Below the pieces are notes generated by a model. That model was not told the DNA's origin and made no database searches. It saw only the letters and a list, made by a program, of their open reading frames with translations. From NCBI GenBank assembly GCA_958417755.1, contig CATZDY010000114.1, positions 1-8,335 on the forward strand: a stretch of DNA of 8,335 bases. The letters run 5' to 3'. Shown here one piece after another: positions 1-6,167 of the stretch; position 1 is the stretch's first letter; every line of letters starts with the position of its first letter. This stretch comes from an uncultured Peptococcaceae bacterium. Its GTDB lineage: Bacteria; Bacillota; Desulfotomaculia; Desulfotomaculales; Desulfocucumaceae. Position numbers and translations under genes: made by a program.

Positions 1-1265
1 CGTTGGGCACCACTTTGGAAGAAAATTTAGCCATGGTGCAGGATTCTGTGGCCTATTTGAAGCGCCAAGGGCTGACCGTGATTTTTGATGCTGAACATTT
101 TTTTGACGGATTTACAGCCAATGAAAGCTATGCCTTAGCCGTATTGCGAGCTGCCAAAGAAGGGGGCGCTGATCGGCTGGTTCTTTGCGATACCAATGGC
201 GGTTCTTTGCCTGGTAGAATCAAAGATGTGGTGGCCCTATGCCTTAGGGAATTGGACATGCCCCTGGGCATCCATTGCCACAATGACGGAGAATTGGCTG
301 TAGCCAATAGCCTGATGGCTGTGGAAGCTGGGGTTACCCAAGTGCAGGGAACCATCAACGGATACGGTGAACGTTGCGGGAATGTGAACCTTTGTTCTGT
401 GATTGCGAACCTGGCCTTTAAGTACAAGATTCCCACATTGCCCCAAGAACAGTTAAGCAATTTAACAGCCCTATCCCGTTTTGTCAGTGAAGTGGCCAAT
501 CTACACCCCATTTCCAGTCAGCCCTTTGTGGGAAGCAGTGCCTTTGCCCATAAAGGCGGGATTCATGTCAGTGCTATCATGAAAAATCCGGGTACTTATG
601 AACATATCCAGCCTGAATTAGTGGGGAACAGCCGTCGGGTGTTGGTATCAGAGCTGAGCGGACTCTCCAACATGCTGTATAAATACAATGAAATGAATTT
701 GGATTTATCCTTGCAAAAGGAAGACAGTCGTCAGGTGTTGGAGCAGATTAAGGAATTGGAAAACCAAGGCTATCAGTTCGAAGGGGCAGAGGGTTCCTTT
801 GAACTGTTGTTGCGAAAATTAAAGCAGAATTATCAAGAACCTTTTACCTTGGAAAGCTTGCGTATCATTGTGGAGTTTCATGAAAATAGCCGGGTACGTA
901 CGGAAGCAGTGATTAAAATGAGTGTAGGGGAGCGGGTGGTTCATACTGCTGCAGAAGGAAACGGTCCGGTGAATGCTTTGGATAATGCTCTGCGCAAAGC
1001 CTTAGAAGAATTTTATCCTGACATTCGGTCCATGCAATTGATTGACTACAAGGTGCGGGTGCTGGATGAAAAGGACGGCACCGGGGCTGTGGTGCGGGTG
1101 CTCATTGAAAGCGGTGACGGAAATCATACCTGGGGCACAGTGGGGGTATCCGAAAATATCATTGAAGCCAGTTGGAAGGCTTTGGTGGACAGCATGGCCT
1201 GCGGGCTTTTAAAAAGAGAAGAATCAGTCGCAGAAAACCAAAAGCTGGAGCAAGCAAAAGAATGA
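1..1265 (+). CDS. cimA: (R)-citramalate synthase, C-terminal 420 residues (5' end outside window)
   Basis: This enzyme condenses pyruvate with acetyl-CoA to (R)-citramalate in the cytoplasm, the first step of the threonine-independent route to isoleucine. The reading frame is open from the window edge (first full codon at 3) to TGA at 1263-1265. Families of this type are about 530 residues, so roughly 110 N-terminal residues are missing, and the TTG at 3 is an internal Leu, not a start. Visible HMGL/DRE-TIM barrel landmarks, numbered from codon 3, are FDAEHFFDG (28-36), LCDTNGG (61-67), the metal-binding HCHND (91-95) and GYGERCGNVNL (120-130). After the linker with HKGGIHVSA comes a LeuA-type regulatory dimer domain from about residue 280. 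The segments that match best (HFFDG, DTNGG, GERCGN) fit citramalate synthase better than 2-isopropylmalate or homocitrate synthase. Allosteric control by isoleucine is usual for the family and is not shown here. A terminator follows directly, so this is the last gene of its operon. Confidence 0.93.
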   Translation, partial: LGTTLEENLAMVQDSVAYLKRQGLTVIFDAEHFFDGFTANESYALAVLRAAKEGGADRLVLCDTNGGSLPGRIKDVVALCLRELDMPLGIHCHNDGELAVANSLMAVEAGVTQVQGTINGYGERCGNVNLCSVIANLAFKYKIPTLPQEQLSNLTALSRFVSEVANLHPISSQPFVGSSAFAHKGGIHVSAIMKNPGTYEHIQPELVGNSRRVLVSELSGLSNMLYKYNEMNLDLSLQKEDSRQVLEQIKELENQGYQFEGAEGSFELLLRKLKQNYQEPFTLESLRIIVEFHENSRVRTEAVIKMSVGERVVHTAAEGNGPVNALDNALRKALEEFYPDIRSMQLIDYKVRVLDEKDGTGAVVRVLIESGDGNHTWGTVGVSENIIEASWKALVDSMACGLLKREESVAENQKLEQAKE

Positions 1266-1284
1266 GCTAAGGAACATAATAGAC

Positions 1285-1316
1285 AAAAAAGGGCTGCAAG
1301 CTTGCAGCTCTTTTTT
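1285..1316 (+). terminator. Intrinsic terminator of cimA
   Basis: A palindrome GGGCTGCAAG/CTTGCAGCTC (1291-1310, one G-T pair) is flanked by six A and followed by six T. It lies 20 nt after the cimA stop codon and closes that transcription unit. Confidence 0.9.
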
Positions 1317-1430
1317 GATGGATAAAGCAAATGAATCGCAGATCAATCGAATGGTTGCAGACTTGCCCTTGATAAAGGCATACGTTTATTGTCAACATCC
1401 TTGTGATACTTGAGTGACAAAATAATGCTC

Positions 1431-1459
1431 TTGAAAGATAAAAAGATTACATTTATACA
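1431..1459 (+). promoter_or_regulatory. Candidate sigma-A promoter of the Rpn-like gene
   Basis: TTGAAA (1431-1436), a 17 bp spacer and TATACA (1454-1459) match the -35/-10 consensus at 5/6 and 4/6 positions. It lies about 35 bp before the start codon and after the cimA terminator, so the Rpn-like gene is probably transcribed independently. The surrounding 1317-1490 stretch is AT-rich and shows no other gene. Confidence 0.5.
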
Positions 1460-1493
1460 TTAATAAATAGGAAAATTAAGGAGTCCCCAAGCA

Positions 1494-2347
1494 ATGACTG
1501 AACCAAATATATTCATTTCACCTAAAATAGATTATTCGTTTCAGGAAATCATGAAGCGGGAGAAAGTCATCAAAAGCTTTTTATCCGCATTGCTAAAGAT
1601 AGCAGGGGAAGAAATGAAAAGTGTAGTTGTGAAGGATCCGCATTTAGACAAAAGGCATGAAAATGATAAACTCAGTATTTTGGATGTATGCTTGGCTTTA
1701 AACAACAATATGGAAGTGAATATTGAAATGCAAATTGCACCATTTCCTTATTGGGGCAATTGTTCTTTGTATTATAACTGTCGTCAGTTTACAGACCAGG
1801 CAAAAGAAGGGAATCTATATGATGATTTTAAAAAATGCATTCATATCAGCATTCTTGACTTTCATCTATTTTCCAAAAAGGAAAATCCAGAATATTATAC
1901 TTTGTTTCATCTTAGGGAAGATAAAACAGGGCTCCTTTATACTGATATGTTAGAATTCCATGTGCTAGAGCTTAAAAAAATACCTGAAAATATAAAAGAT
2001 AAAGAAGATCCTTTGTTATTGTGGGCCAGATTTATCAATGCAAAAAGCGAGAGGAGATGGAAATGCTAGGAAAAAAAGATGCTGGCATTGAGGATGCAAT
2101 AAAAGGATTGAAAGCAATTCAAATGGATGAAGAAAAGCGGCATGCTTATTTACGCAGACAAATGGCCTTGATGGATTATAACACGCAAATTAAAACTGCC
2201 AGAGAAGAAGGGATAGAAAAAGAAAAAGAGGCAGTTGCAAGAAAAGCTTTGGCTTTGGATATGAGTATGGCTGAGATTATGACATTAACAGGTTTAACAT
2301 TAGAAAAAATAAAATCCATTCAATTACAAAAAAATAAGGGAATCTAA
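1494..2347 (+). pseudogene. Rpn-family PD-(D/E)XK nuclease/putative transposase, split by a frameshift
   Basis: The family comprises DNA nucleases related to RpnA (PDDEXK_2 type), annotated as recombination-promoting nucleases or transposases. The start ATG at 1494 has AAGGAG at 1478-1483. The first frame runs to TAG at 2067-2069 (191 aa). It contains the catalytic pattern SILDV (Asp64) followed by NIEMQ (Glu78-x-Gln80), the usual ExQ variant of this family, then the conserved YYNCRQFTDQ and LLLWARFINAKSE segments. Family members continue with E-E-M-E-M-L, and that sequence appears in the -1 frame from 2051 onward. Restoring one G near 2049-2053 would give one 284-residue protein ending at 2345-2347, a normal length. 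The C-terminal part (YNTQIKTAREEG, charged helix, then a short helix-turn-helix-like tail) is intact. The gene is therefore either a recent pseudogene, a sequencing error, or two separately translated parts. The run of five A before the break is not a canonical slippery heptamer. No terminal inverted repeats or target duplications were found around it. Confidence 0.85.
2050..2347 (+). CDS. C-terminal Rpn fragment with its own ribosome binding site
   Basis: After the frameshift, AGAGGAG (2050-2056) lies 6 nt before ATG 2063 (an alternative ATG is at 2057), allowing a 94-96 residue protein to be made without the nuclease domain. It contains a charged, probably helical segment (KTAREEGIEKEKEAVARK) and a tail with AEIMTLTGLTLEKI, which resembles a small helix-turn-helix-like repeat. 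In some E. coli Rpn genes, internal starts are known to produce C-terminal small proteins that inhibit the full-length nuclease. Whether that applies here is inference. The strong SD could simply be chance, since the conserved codons GAG GAG are themselves SD-like. Confidence 0.4.
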
Positions 2348-2362
2348 CAAGATATTCTGAAT

Positions 2363-2397
2363 AAGAGCCCTGGCTTGCTATGTGCCAGGGTTTCTTA
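2363..2397 (+). terminator. Intrinsic terminator of the Rpn-like gene
   Basis: CCCTGGC (2368-2374) pairs with GCCAGGG (2384-2390), and the stem extends with a bulge into AAGAG/TTTCTT. It is followed by a T-rich stretch and lies 15 nt after the stop codon. Confidence 0.8.
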
Positions 2398-2583
2398 TTT
2401 TCTCAATCAAGCTGTTTATGATAGGGTCCAATCATAGTAGATGAAGAAAAACAAGGGTCAGTAAGGTAAAATGCCTATACTGTGGTGATTCAATGATATT
2501 TCCATGATATAAGGAAAATCGGTTGAAAATCTTTTTAAATCAGAGAAATAGGTATTTTCCCAAATGCTGCCGTGCAAAGTGTG
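2398..2583. other. Intergenic stretch with no recognised feature
   Basis: This lies between the convergent Rpn-like gene and the efflux pump gene (whole gap 2348-2715). Apart from the two terminators listed separately, I see no convincing ORF, RNA motif or repeat. The short plus-strand ORF from 2572 runs through the pump terminator and into the antisense of the pump gene, and lacks a ribosome binding site. Confidence 0.5.
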
Positions 2584-2612
2584 AAAAAAGCTGCTGGCCT
2601 ATGGGCAGCAGC
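2584..2612 (-). terminator. Intrinsic terminator of the efflux pump gene
   Basis: Read on the minus strand, GCTGCTG (2612-2606) pairs with CAGCAGC (2596-2590), with one mismatch and two further pairs around a 3 nt loop, then six T (2589-2584). It lies about 100 nt downstream of the pump stop codon. Confidence 0.8.
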
Positions 2613-2715
2613 CCTCTTAATCAATTATGAACAAAGAAATGCAGGCAAGCAGAATATTTTTCTTCTACCACTTACGTATTTCTCTATAATGCACCTAACA
2701 ATACCTTTATTTTTT

Positions 2716-3912
2716 TCAAATCCCGGCCTGTTCCTTGCAACGGAAAATATAAAAGCTCAGGAAAATCAGGCAAATACCAGTGCCAATTAAAATATATTCA
2801 ATTTGAATGAGATCCCCCAAGGGGCCGAAGACTACCATGCCCAAGGGCATGGCAGAGGCAGCAATGATTTGGACCAAAGAAAATACGCGGCCCAACATAT
2901 GGGGCGCTACACTTTCCTGGAGTAGTACGGTTTCTGCGGTGCTAAAAAAGGGCATGAATATGCCGGATATCAACATAATGGCCAAATAAAGATAAAAGTG
3001 GCTAGCCATTCCCAGCAAAGCAAAGGTAACCCCAAAGCCAATGGAAGACAAGGCCATGGTGGTAAACCTGTTTTGATAGCCCCCCCAAAGGGAAATGATA
3101 ATGCCACCAATCATGGAGCCCACGGTCCAAGAAATTTCATTGGCCGTAAGCCGCCAAATTTCTGGACCAAAGCTGCGCTCAATCATAATGGGGGTTAAAA
3201 AAGCTGCTGGGGTAATGAGAAAGAAAAACAAGGCATAAAACACCAAGAGCTTGCCAATAAAGGGATGGGCTTGGGCATAAGAAAGGCCGTTTTTCAATTC
3301 CTCCATGGCAGAAAGAGGTTTTTGGGGAGCAGAGGGTTTGGAAACCGGCAAAAAGCTCATGATGCCCACAGACATGGACGCTGTGATAACATCCACCAAA
3401 AGGGCATAGGAAAAGCCCACAGTACCTAACAAAAGTCCCCCAAAGGCAGGGGAAAGAAGCAATAAAGCAGATTGCAAAGCATTGTTTATACCATTGACCC
3501 TGGTCAGCTTTTCCACAGGCACGATTTGGGGCAATAAAGCATTGACCGCCGGGGTTTGGATACCCGTGCCAATGGAGCGGATGCAAGCCACCACAAAAAG
3601 CAAGGTATAGGATTGTACGCCACTGATAAAGACCAGCACCAATCCTAAGGTGGCCAGGGCAATAAAGGAATCCGAGCAAATAATCAGCAGTTTGCGATTA
3701 TAACGATCCGCCCATACCCCGGCAAACAAAGAAATCAAGACTTGGGGTAAAAAAGAGCATAAAATGGCAATGGTCATGAAACTGCCGGAGGATGTTTCCA
3801 GGGTAATATACCAAATGATGACAAAACCTACAGTAGATGAGCCAAACAAAGAAATCAGCTGGCTGCACAAAAAAATACTTGCTTTATAAACCCAAGGGGT
3901 TTCTTGTTTCAT
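2716..3912 (-). CDS. MFS drug efflux permease, MefA-like (MFS_3 type)
   Basis: A 398-residue, 12-helix inner-membrane proton antiporter of the major facilitator superfamily. The length is typical (Mef proteins are about 405 aa). The loop 2-3 signature is GVWADRYNRK (65-74, with Asp69 and Arg70). Segments IRSIGTGIQTPAVNALLPQIVP (start at 111), NEISWTVGSMIGG, GGYQNR and LGRVFSLVQIIAASAMPLG correspond closely, by memory of the family, to the same places in the macrolide pump Mef(A). This suggests export of a macrolide or similar ribosome-targeting drug, but the substrate cannot be read from sequence. The start ATG at 3912 has AGGAGGG at 3924-3918, 5 nt away. The gene is monocistronic: it has its own promoter about 260 bp upstream, an attenuator-like leader and its own terminator. 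Base composition is close to cimA and clearly less AT-rich than the sensor cluster upstream. EntS-like or other MFS_3 exporters remain alternatives. Confidence 0.88.
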   Translation of the reverse strand: MKQETPWVYKASIFLCSQLISLFGSSTVGFVIIWYITLETSSGSFMTIAILCSFLPQVLISLFAGVWADRYNRKLLIICSDSFIALATLGLVLVFISGVQSYTLLFVVACIRSIGTGIQTPAVNALLPQIVPVEKLTRVNGINNALQSALLLLSPAFGGLLLGTVGFSYALLVDVITASMSVGIMSFLPVSKPSAPQKPLSAMEELKNGLSYAQAHPFIGKLLVFYALFFFLITPAAFLTPIMIERSFGPEIWRLTANEISWTVGSMIGGIIISLWGGYQNRFTTMALSSIGFGVTFALLGMASHFYLYLAIMLISGIFMPFFSTAETVLLQESVAPHMLGRVFSLVQIIAASAMPLGMVVFGPLGDLIQIEYILIGTGICLIFLSFYIFRCKEQAGI

Positions 3913-3930
3913 CGTATCCCTCCTGAAAAT

Positions 3931-3976
3931 AAAAAAGCGTAAAATCTTACCCTGTGGGCTATGATTTTACGCTTTT
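3931..3976 (-). terminator. Attenuator hairpin in front of the pump gene
   Basis: A perfect 14 bp inverted repeat has arms AAAAGCGTAAAATC (3976-3963) and GATTTTACGCTTTT (3946-3933), with a 16 nt loop. On the minus strand it is followed by six T, then an A and four T. The T-run ends only 6 nt before the AGGAGGG site of the pump gene, so there is no room for a promoter between them. Any transcript reaching the gene must read through this intrinsic terminator, which implies conditional termination. Confidence 0.82.
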
Positions 3977-4032
3977 CAACAGGAAAATAGAAAAAGAACA
4001 AGGTTTTCTTGCCCTTATGATAATCCAAGCAA

Positions 4033-4134
4033 AAACTGGCATTTCCCGTTTTTTAAAAAGCTTCATGCAACCAAAGCCCTATGATAGGATTATTACAAAT
4101 AGCTTAAACGGTTTTACAATAAAAATGCCAGTTT
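4033..4134 (-). repeat. Long-range inverted repeat forming the leader hairpin
   Basis: AAACTGGCATTT (minus strand 4134-4123) is perfectly complementary to AAATGCCAGTTT (4044-4033). Nested inside are CCGTTT (4111-4106) with AAACGG (4051-4046) and AAGCT (4105-4101) with AGCTT (4062-4058). The outer arm coincides exactly with codons 2-5 of the leader peptide, so a ribosome on that ORF and this hairpin exclude each other. Confidence 0.75.
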
Positions 4135-4137
4135 CAT
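4114..4137 (-). CDS. Leader peptide MKLAFLL of the pump gene
   Basis: ATG at 4137 is followed by six codons and TAA (4116-4114), giving MKLAFLL. The site AAAAGAGG (4150-4143) lies 5 nt before the ATG, and the promoter is about 30 nt further upstream, so this is the first ORF on the transcript. Codons 2-5 are one arm of the leader hairpin. Short hydrophobic peptides of this size act as nascent-chain drug sensors in erm and mef/msr(D) leaders. I do not recognise this exact sequence as a known stalling peptide. Confidence 0.65.
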   Translation of the reverse strand: MKLAFLL

Positions 4138-4172
4138 GACAGCCTCTTTTCTATGATATAAAGATGAGCTCC

Positions 4173-4201
4173 ATTATACCGCAAAACCATAGGACCCGCA
4201 A
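4173..4201 (-). promoter_or_regulatory. Promoter of the pump transcription unit
   Basis: On the minus strand, TTGCGG (4201-4196), a 17 bp spacer and a perfect TATAAT (4178-4173). Transcription would start near 4166, about 16 nt before the leader peptide's Shine-Dalgarno. It lies just downstream of the strong terminator at 4267-4313, so it is insulated from the sensor genes. Confidence 0.68.
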
Positions 4202-4266
4202 GGTAATAATTTGCTTTCTAAAGAAAAAGCTAAAAGCCATTAAAAATGCTGGTTTAAGAAAAGCAT

Positions 4267-4313
4267 AAAAAAAAGAGAGATTTGATAACAGGCGACCATT
4301 GCAAATCTCTCTT
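4267..4313 (-). terminator. Strong intrinsic terminator downstream of the sensor-gene cluster
   Basis: On the minus strand, AAGAGAGATTTG (4313-4302) pairs perfectly over 12 bp with CAAATCTCTCTT (4284-4273) around a 17 nt loop, followed by a run of eight T (4274-4267, the first two also in the stem). It lies about 155 nt after the stop of the intact sensor gene. On the plus strand no T-run follows, so it acts on minus-strand transcripts. Confidence 0.88.
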
Positions 4314-4469
4314 GTCGGAAGATGTATTCCCATTGTAGCATGGCCCCCGGACCCAGGCAAGGAGGTAAAAATGTCGCTTCCTGACGAATCCAACCAATGA
4401 AGATAGGAGAGGCGTAGCAATTTACCTATGGACATGTCCCCCTCGACCTGTGGGTGTGAACCAATGTGG
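4314..4469 (-). other. Structured intergenic region of unknown role (possible 3' UTR or small RNA)
   Basis: About 155 bp separates the sensor stop codon from its terminator, less AT-rich than the sensor genes. It holds several inverted repeats: AACCA/TGGTT at 4459-4471, the palindrome GGACATGTCC near 4429-4438, AGGTAAA (4363-4369) with TTTACCT (4421-4427) reinforced by GCT/AGC, and CCAT/ATGG near 4331-4344. On the minus strand it could be a structured 3' UTR or a roughly 200 nt small RNA ending at the terminator. I compared it by eye with riboswitch, T-box, 6S, SRP and tmRNA consensus elements and found no match. The nine-codon plus-strand ORF MSLPDESNQ (4371-4400) has AGGAGG 5 nt upstream, but its SD lies in the AGGTAAA stem and no plus-strand promoter was found. 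Confidence 0.35.
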
Positions 4470-6125
4470 TTACTTTTTATCATTTGATAAAGGCAATTGC
4501 ATGACAATCGCTAAGGTTTGTTGCGAGTTTTGCAAAGCAATGGACCCGTGGTATTTGTTGACAATATCTTTGATGGTTATAAAGCCCAGTTTGCTTGTTT
4601 GCAACAGGTTTTTTTGTTGTAAGAAATAAAACTTGCGTTTTTGATGATCATAGGTATAAATCAGTTGAAGGTTTAAATGAGAATCAGAGGGCTGCCAGGA
4701 GAAGGAAAGCTCTTTTTTGATAGAAGGGGGCTTCATGTTTTGCAGAACATGAATGGCATCATCCAACAGATTGTCCACAAGAATGGTCATATCTGTAACA
4801 GAAATGGCTTCAGGAAAGAAAGGGGCTATATCCAAATGAATGGCAATACCGTACTGGGCGGCCAGTTCCTTTTTCATTGCCAGGGTAATATCCACCAATT
4901 CATTTCCTGTATAATCCAATTGCTTCAATTGCTGGTTGATTTGGGTGAAACAATCCAATTGTTTGCGCCAGTAAGAAGAGTTTTCCTTTTCCGTACGCCA
5001 GATGGTATGCAGTTGTTGCAATAATTTTTGGCGGAAAAGGCGTAGATTTTCATAGGTATACAATAAATCTTTATGGTAAGATTCTTCCATCTCCTGGGCT
5101 TGTATTTGCATACGTTTTTGATGGGCAGTTTCAATCCGCTTAAAAGAAATGAAGTATAATAGATTGGCTAGAAATAATACAAAAGCAAAGAAAAAAAGCA
5201 AAAAAGTTATATGTAAATTGGATAAAGGATATATGATAGGAAATAGGAGTATGAAACCAAGGCCTAAAATGGTGAAGACAATAAAAAAAATCCTGCTTTT
5301 ACAGAGCAATTGCTGCAATTTTTGATTGTGTAGCAGCTGGTTCCAATAATAGGCAATGATGGATTTGTATGAAACAGTGGTTTGCCACTGCTGGTTATCT
5401 GGTTGGATGGTCCATTCTTGGGGGGTTTTATATAAATAGGCAAAGGCTGAAGTCAGATAAGTATCCCAAGACATGTTTTTATATTTATCCTTTAAGGTTT
5501 GCAAGTAAATGAAATTGCCCAAAGTTAGAACCAAGAAAAAAAAAGGGAACCAATGAAGGGAAAATTGAATGTATTCGGTTTCCATAGGGCAGAAAAAAAG
5601 TATCAATGCAGCGACAGCGAAACAAAAGAAGCTAGCCACAAAAAAGAAGGTTGTATTTTGATGGGTGATAGCTTGGAGACGAGGGTTGCGAAGCAAAAGA
5701 TACCAATAGATTATGGTAATAGGTTTACACATTAGAATAAAGTTTAACCGATATATATTTTGTTGAGAAAAGAGCTCCTCAGGGATTTGACATAAGTTTG
5801 CATAAATAGATAATATCAAAGTATCACTGGTAATGATAAGCATGTAGGCAAAAAAGAACCATAAAAAACGTATCCATATTTTTCCCTTAATAAAAATAAG
5901 TAGATAGAATATCATGGGAAGCATAAAAACCTGCATGGAAATAAAGCTAAAAGCAGTGGAAAAATTTATGACTGAATAAACTGCTGTGAGAAAAATCCAA
6001 AAACAAACAATATAGCTCTTACGGACCCACTGATGTGCCCCTAACTTTACAGTGGGAAAAGACATCAAATAAGCAGCATCAAAACCATTGAGTAGTATTT
6101 CTAAGATAATCCAAAAAGGGGACAT
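4470..6125 (-). CDS. AgrC/GHKL-like membrane sensor protein with degenerate kinase motifs (copy 1, intact)
   Basis: A 551-residue protein whose frame is intact. The start ATG at 6125 begins MSPFWIILE, aligned with copy 2, and has a weak upstream GGTAGAAT-type site. About seven hydrophobic helices fill residues 3-207, then a cytoplasmic segment (208-275), two more helices (277-327) and a coiled coil (about 330-375). These are followed by a DHp-like and a GHKL ATPase-like domain (about 355-550). Positive charges fall on loops 1-2, 3-4, 5-6 and 7-8, placing the C-terminus inside. In AgrC-type kinases the DHp motif is F-R-H-D-Y-x-N. Here it is FRQKLLQQL (364-372), so the phospho-acceptor His is Gln366. 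The N-box reads DNLLDDAI (451-458), with Asp456 for the usual Mg-binding Asn. The G-box reads SKLGFITIKDIV (511-522), with Lys512 for the first Gly, and no DxGxG motif is seen. Autophosphorylation is therefore unlikely. It lies 42 bp downstream of copy 2, in the same direction. Confidence 0.82.
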   Translation of the reverse strand: MSPFWIILEILLNGFDAAYLMSFPTVKLGAHQWVRKSYIVCFWIFLTAVYSVINFSTAFSFISMQVFMLPMIFYLLIFIKGKIWIRFLWFFFAYMLIITSDTLILSIYANLCQIPEELFSQQNIYRLNFILMCKPITIIYWYLLLRNPRLQAITHQNTTFFFVASFFCFAVAALILFFCPMETEYIQFSLHWFPFFFLVLTLGNFIYLQTLKDKYKNMSWDTYLTSAFAYLYKTPQEWTIQPDNQQWQTTVSYKSIIAYYWNQLLHNQKLQQLLCKSRIFFIVFTILGLGFILLFPIIYPLSNLHITFLLFFFAFVLFLANLLYFISFKRIETAHQKRMQIQAQEMEESYHKDLLYTYENLRLFRQKLLQQLHTIWRTEKENSSYWRKQLDCFTQINQQLKQLDYTGNELVDITLAMKKELAAQYGIAIHLDIAPFFPEAISVTDMTILVDNLLDDAIHVLQNMKPPSIKKELSFSWQPSDSHLNLQLIYTYDHQKRKFYFLQQKNLLQTSKLGFITIKDIVNKYHGSIALQNSQQTLAIVMQLPLSNDKK

Positions 6126-6167
6126 AGGATTCTACCATCCATTTCTACAATGATTTAAAAAATATGT

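Larger units (their letters stand above)
3913..4166 (-). promoter_or_regulatory. 5' leader RNA of the pump gene (putative ribosome-mediated attenuator)
   Basis: The untranslated leader runs from about 4166 to the pump start codon, about 250 nt. In transcript order it holds a leader peptide (4137-4114), an imperfect long hairpin closed by 4134-4123 with 4044-4033, a small CCTAT/ATAGG hairpin in its loop (around 4089-4079), and the terminator hairpin (3976-3931). This order matches leaders of resistance genes such as erm and mef/msr(D), where a stalled ribosome on a short ORF switches RNA folds. The switching itself is inferred. Confidence 0.7.

Noticed and set aside
128..511. Minus-strand ORFs opposite cimA
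   Set aside because: They are antisense shadows of a strongly conserved enzyme gene, without SD or homology.
2037..2053. Programmed -1 frameshifting in the Rpn-like gene, as in many IS elements
   Set aside because: The A-run is read GCA AAA AGC, which is not an X-XXY-YYZ slippery heptamer, and this family is normally a single frame. Loss of one G from repeated GAG codons explains the break more simply.
1266..2400. A complete insertion sequence around the Rpn-like gene
   Set aside because: No terminal inverted repeats or target-site duplications could be found. Rpn-type genes are generally stand-alone despite the transposase label.
2572..2790. Plus-strand 72-codon ORF downstream of the Rpn-like gene
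   Set aside because: It has no SD, passes through the pump terminator hairpin and continues antisense into the pump gene.
3179..3679. Minus-strand 166-codon ORF inside the pump gene
   Set aside because: It is a shadow in another frame of the well-supported MFS gene; its Cys/His/Trp-rich composition is typical of an out-of-frame membrane protein.
3954..4139. Plus-strand 61-codon ORF across the pump leader
   Set aside because: It coincides with the attenuator and leader hairpins read on the other strand, and lacks SD and promoter.
4327..4344. Similarity of the minus-strand stretch GCTACAATGG to a 16S rRNA segment
   Set aside because: Only about ten bases match, and the flanking bases do not resemble rRNA.
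4262..4469. T-box, SAM, lysine, guanidine, c-di-AMP or cobalamin riboswitch, 6S, SRP RNA or tmRNA
   Set aside because: The conserved core motifs of these RNAs were looked for by eye on both strands and were not present.
4151..4507. Minus-strand 118-codon ORF overlapping the end of sensor copy 1
   Set aside because: It runs straight through the strong terminator at 4267-4313 and the pump promoter region, overlaps the end of a homologous gene in another frame, and has no recognisable domain or SD.
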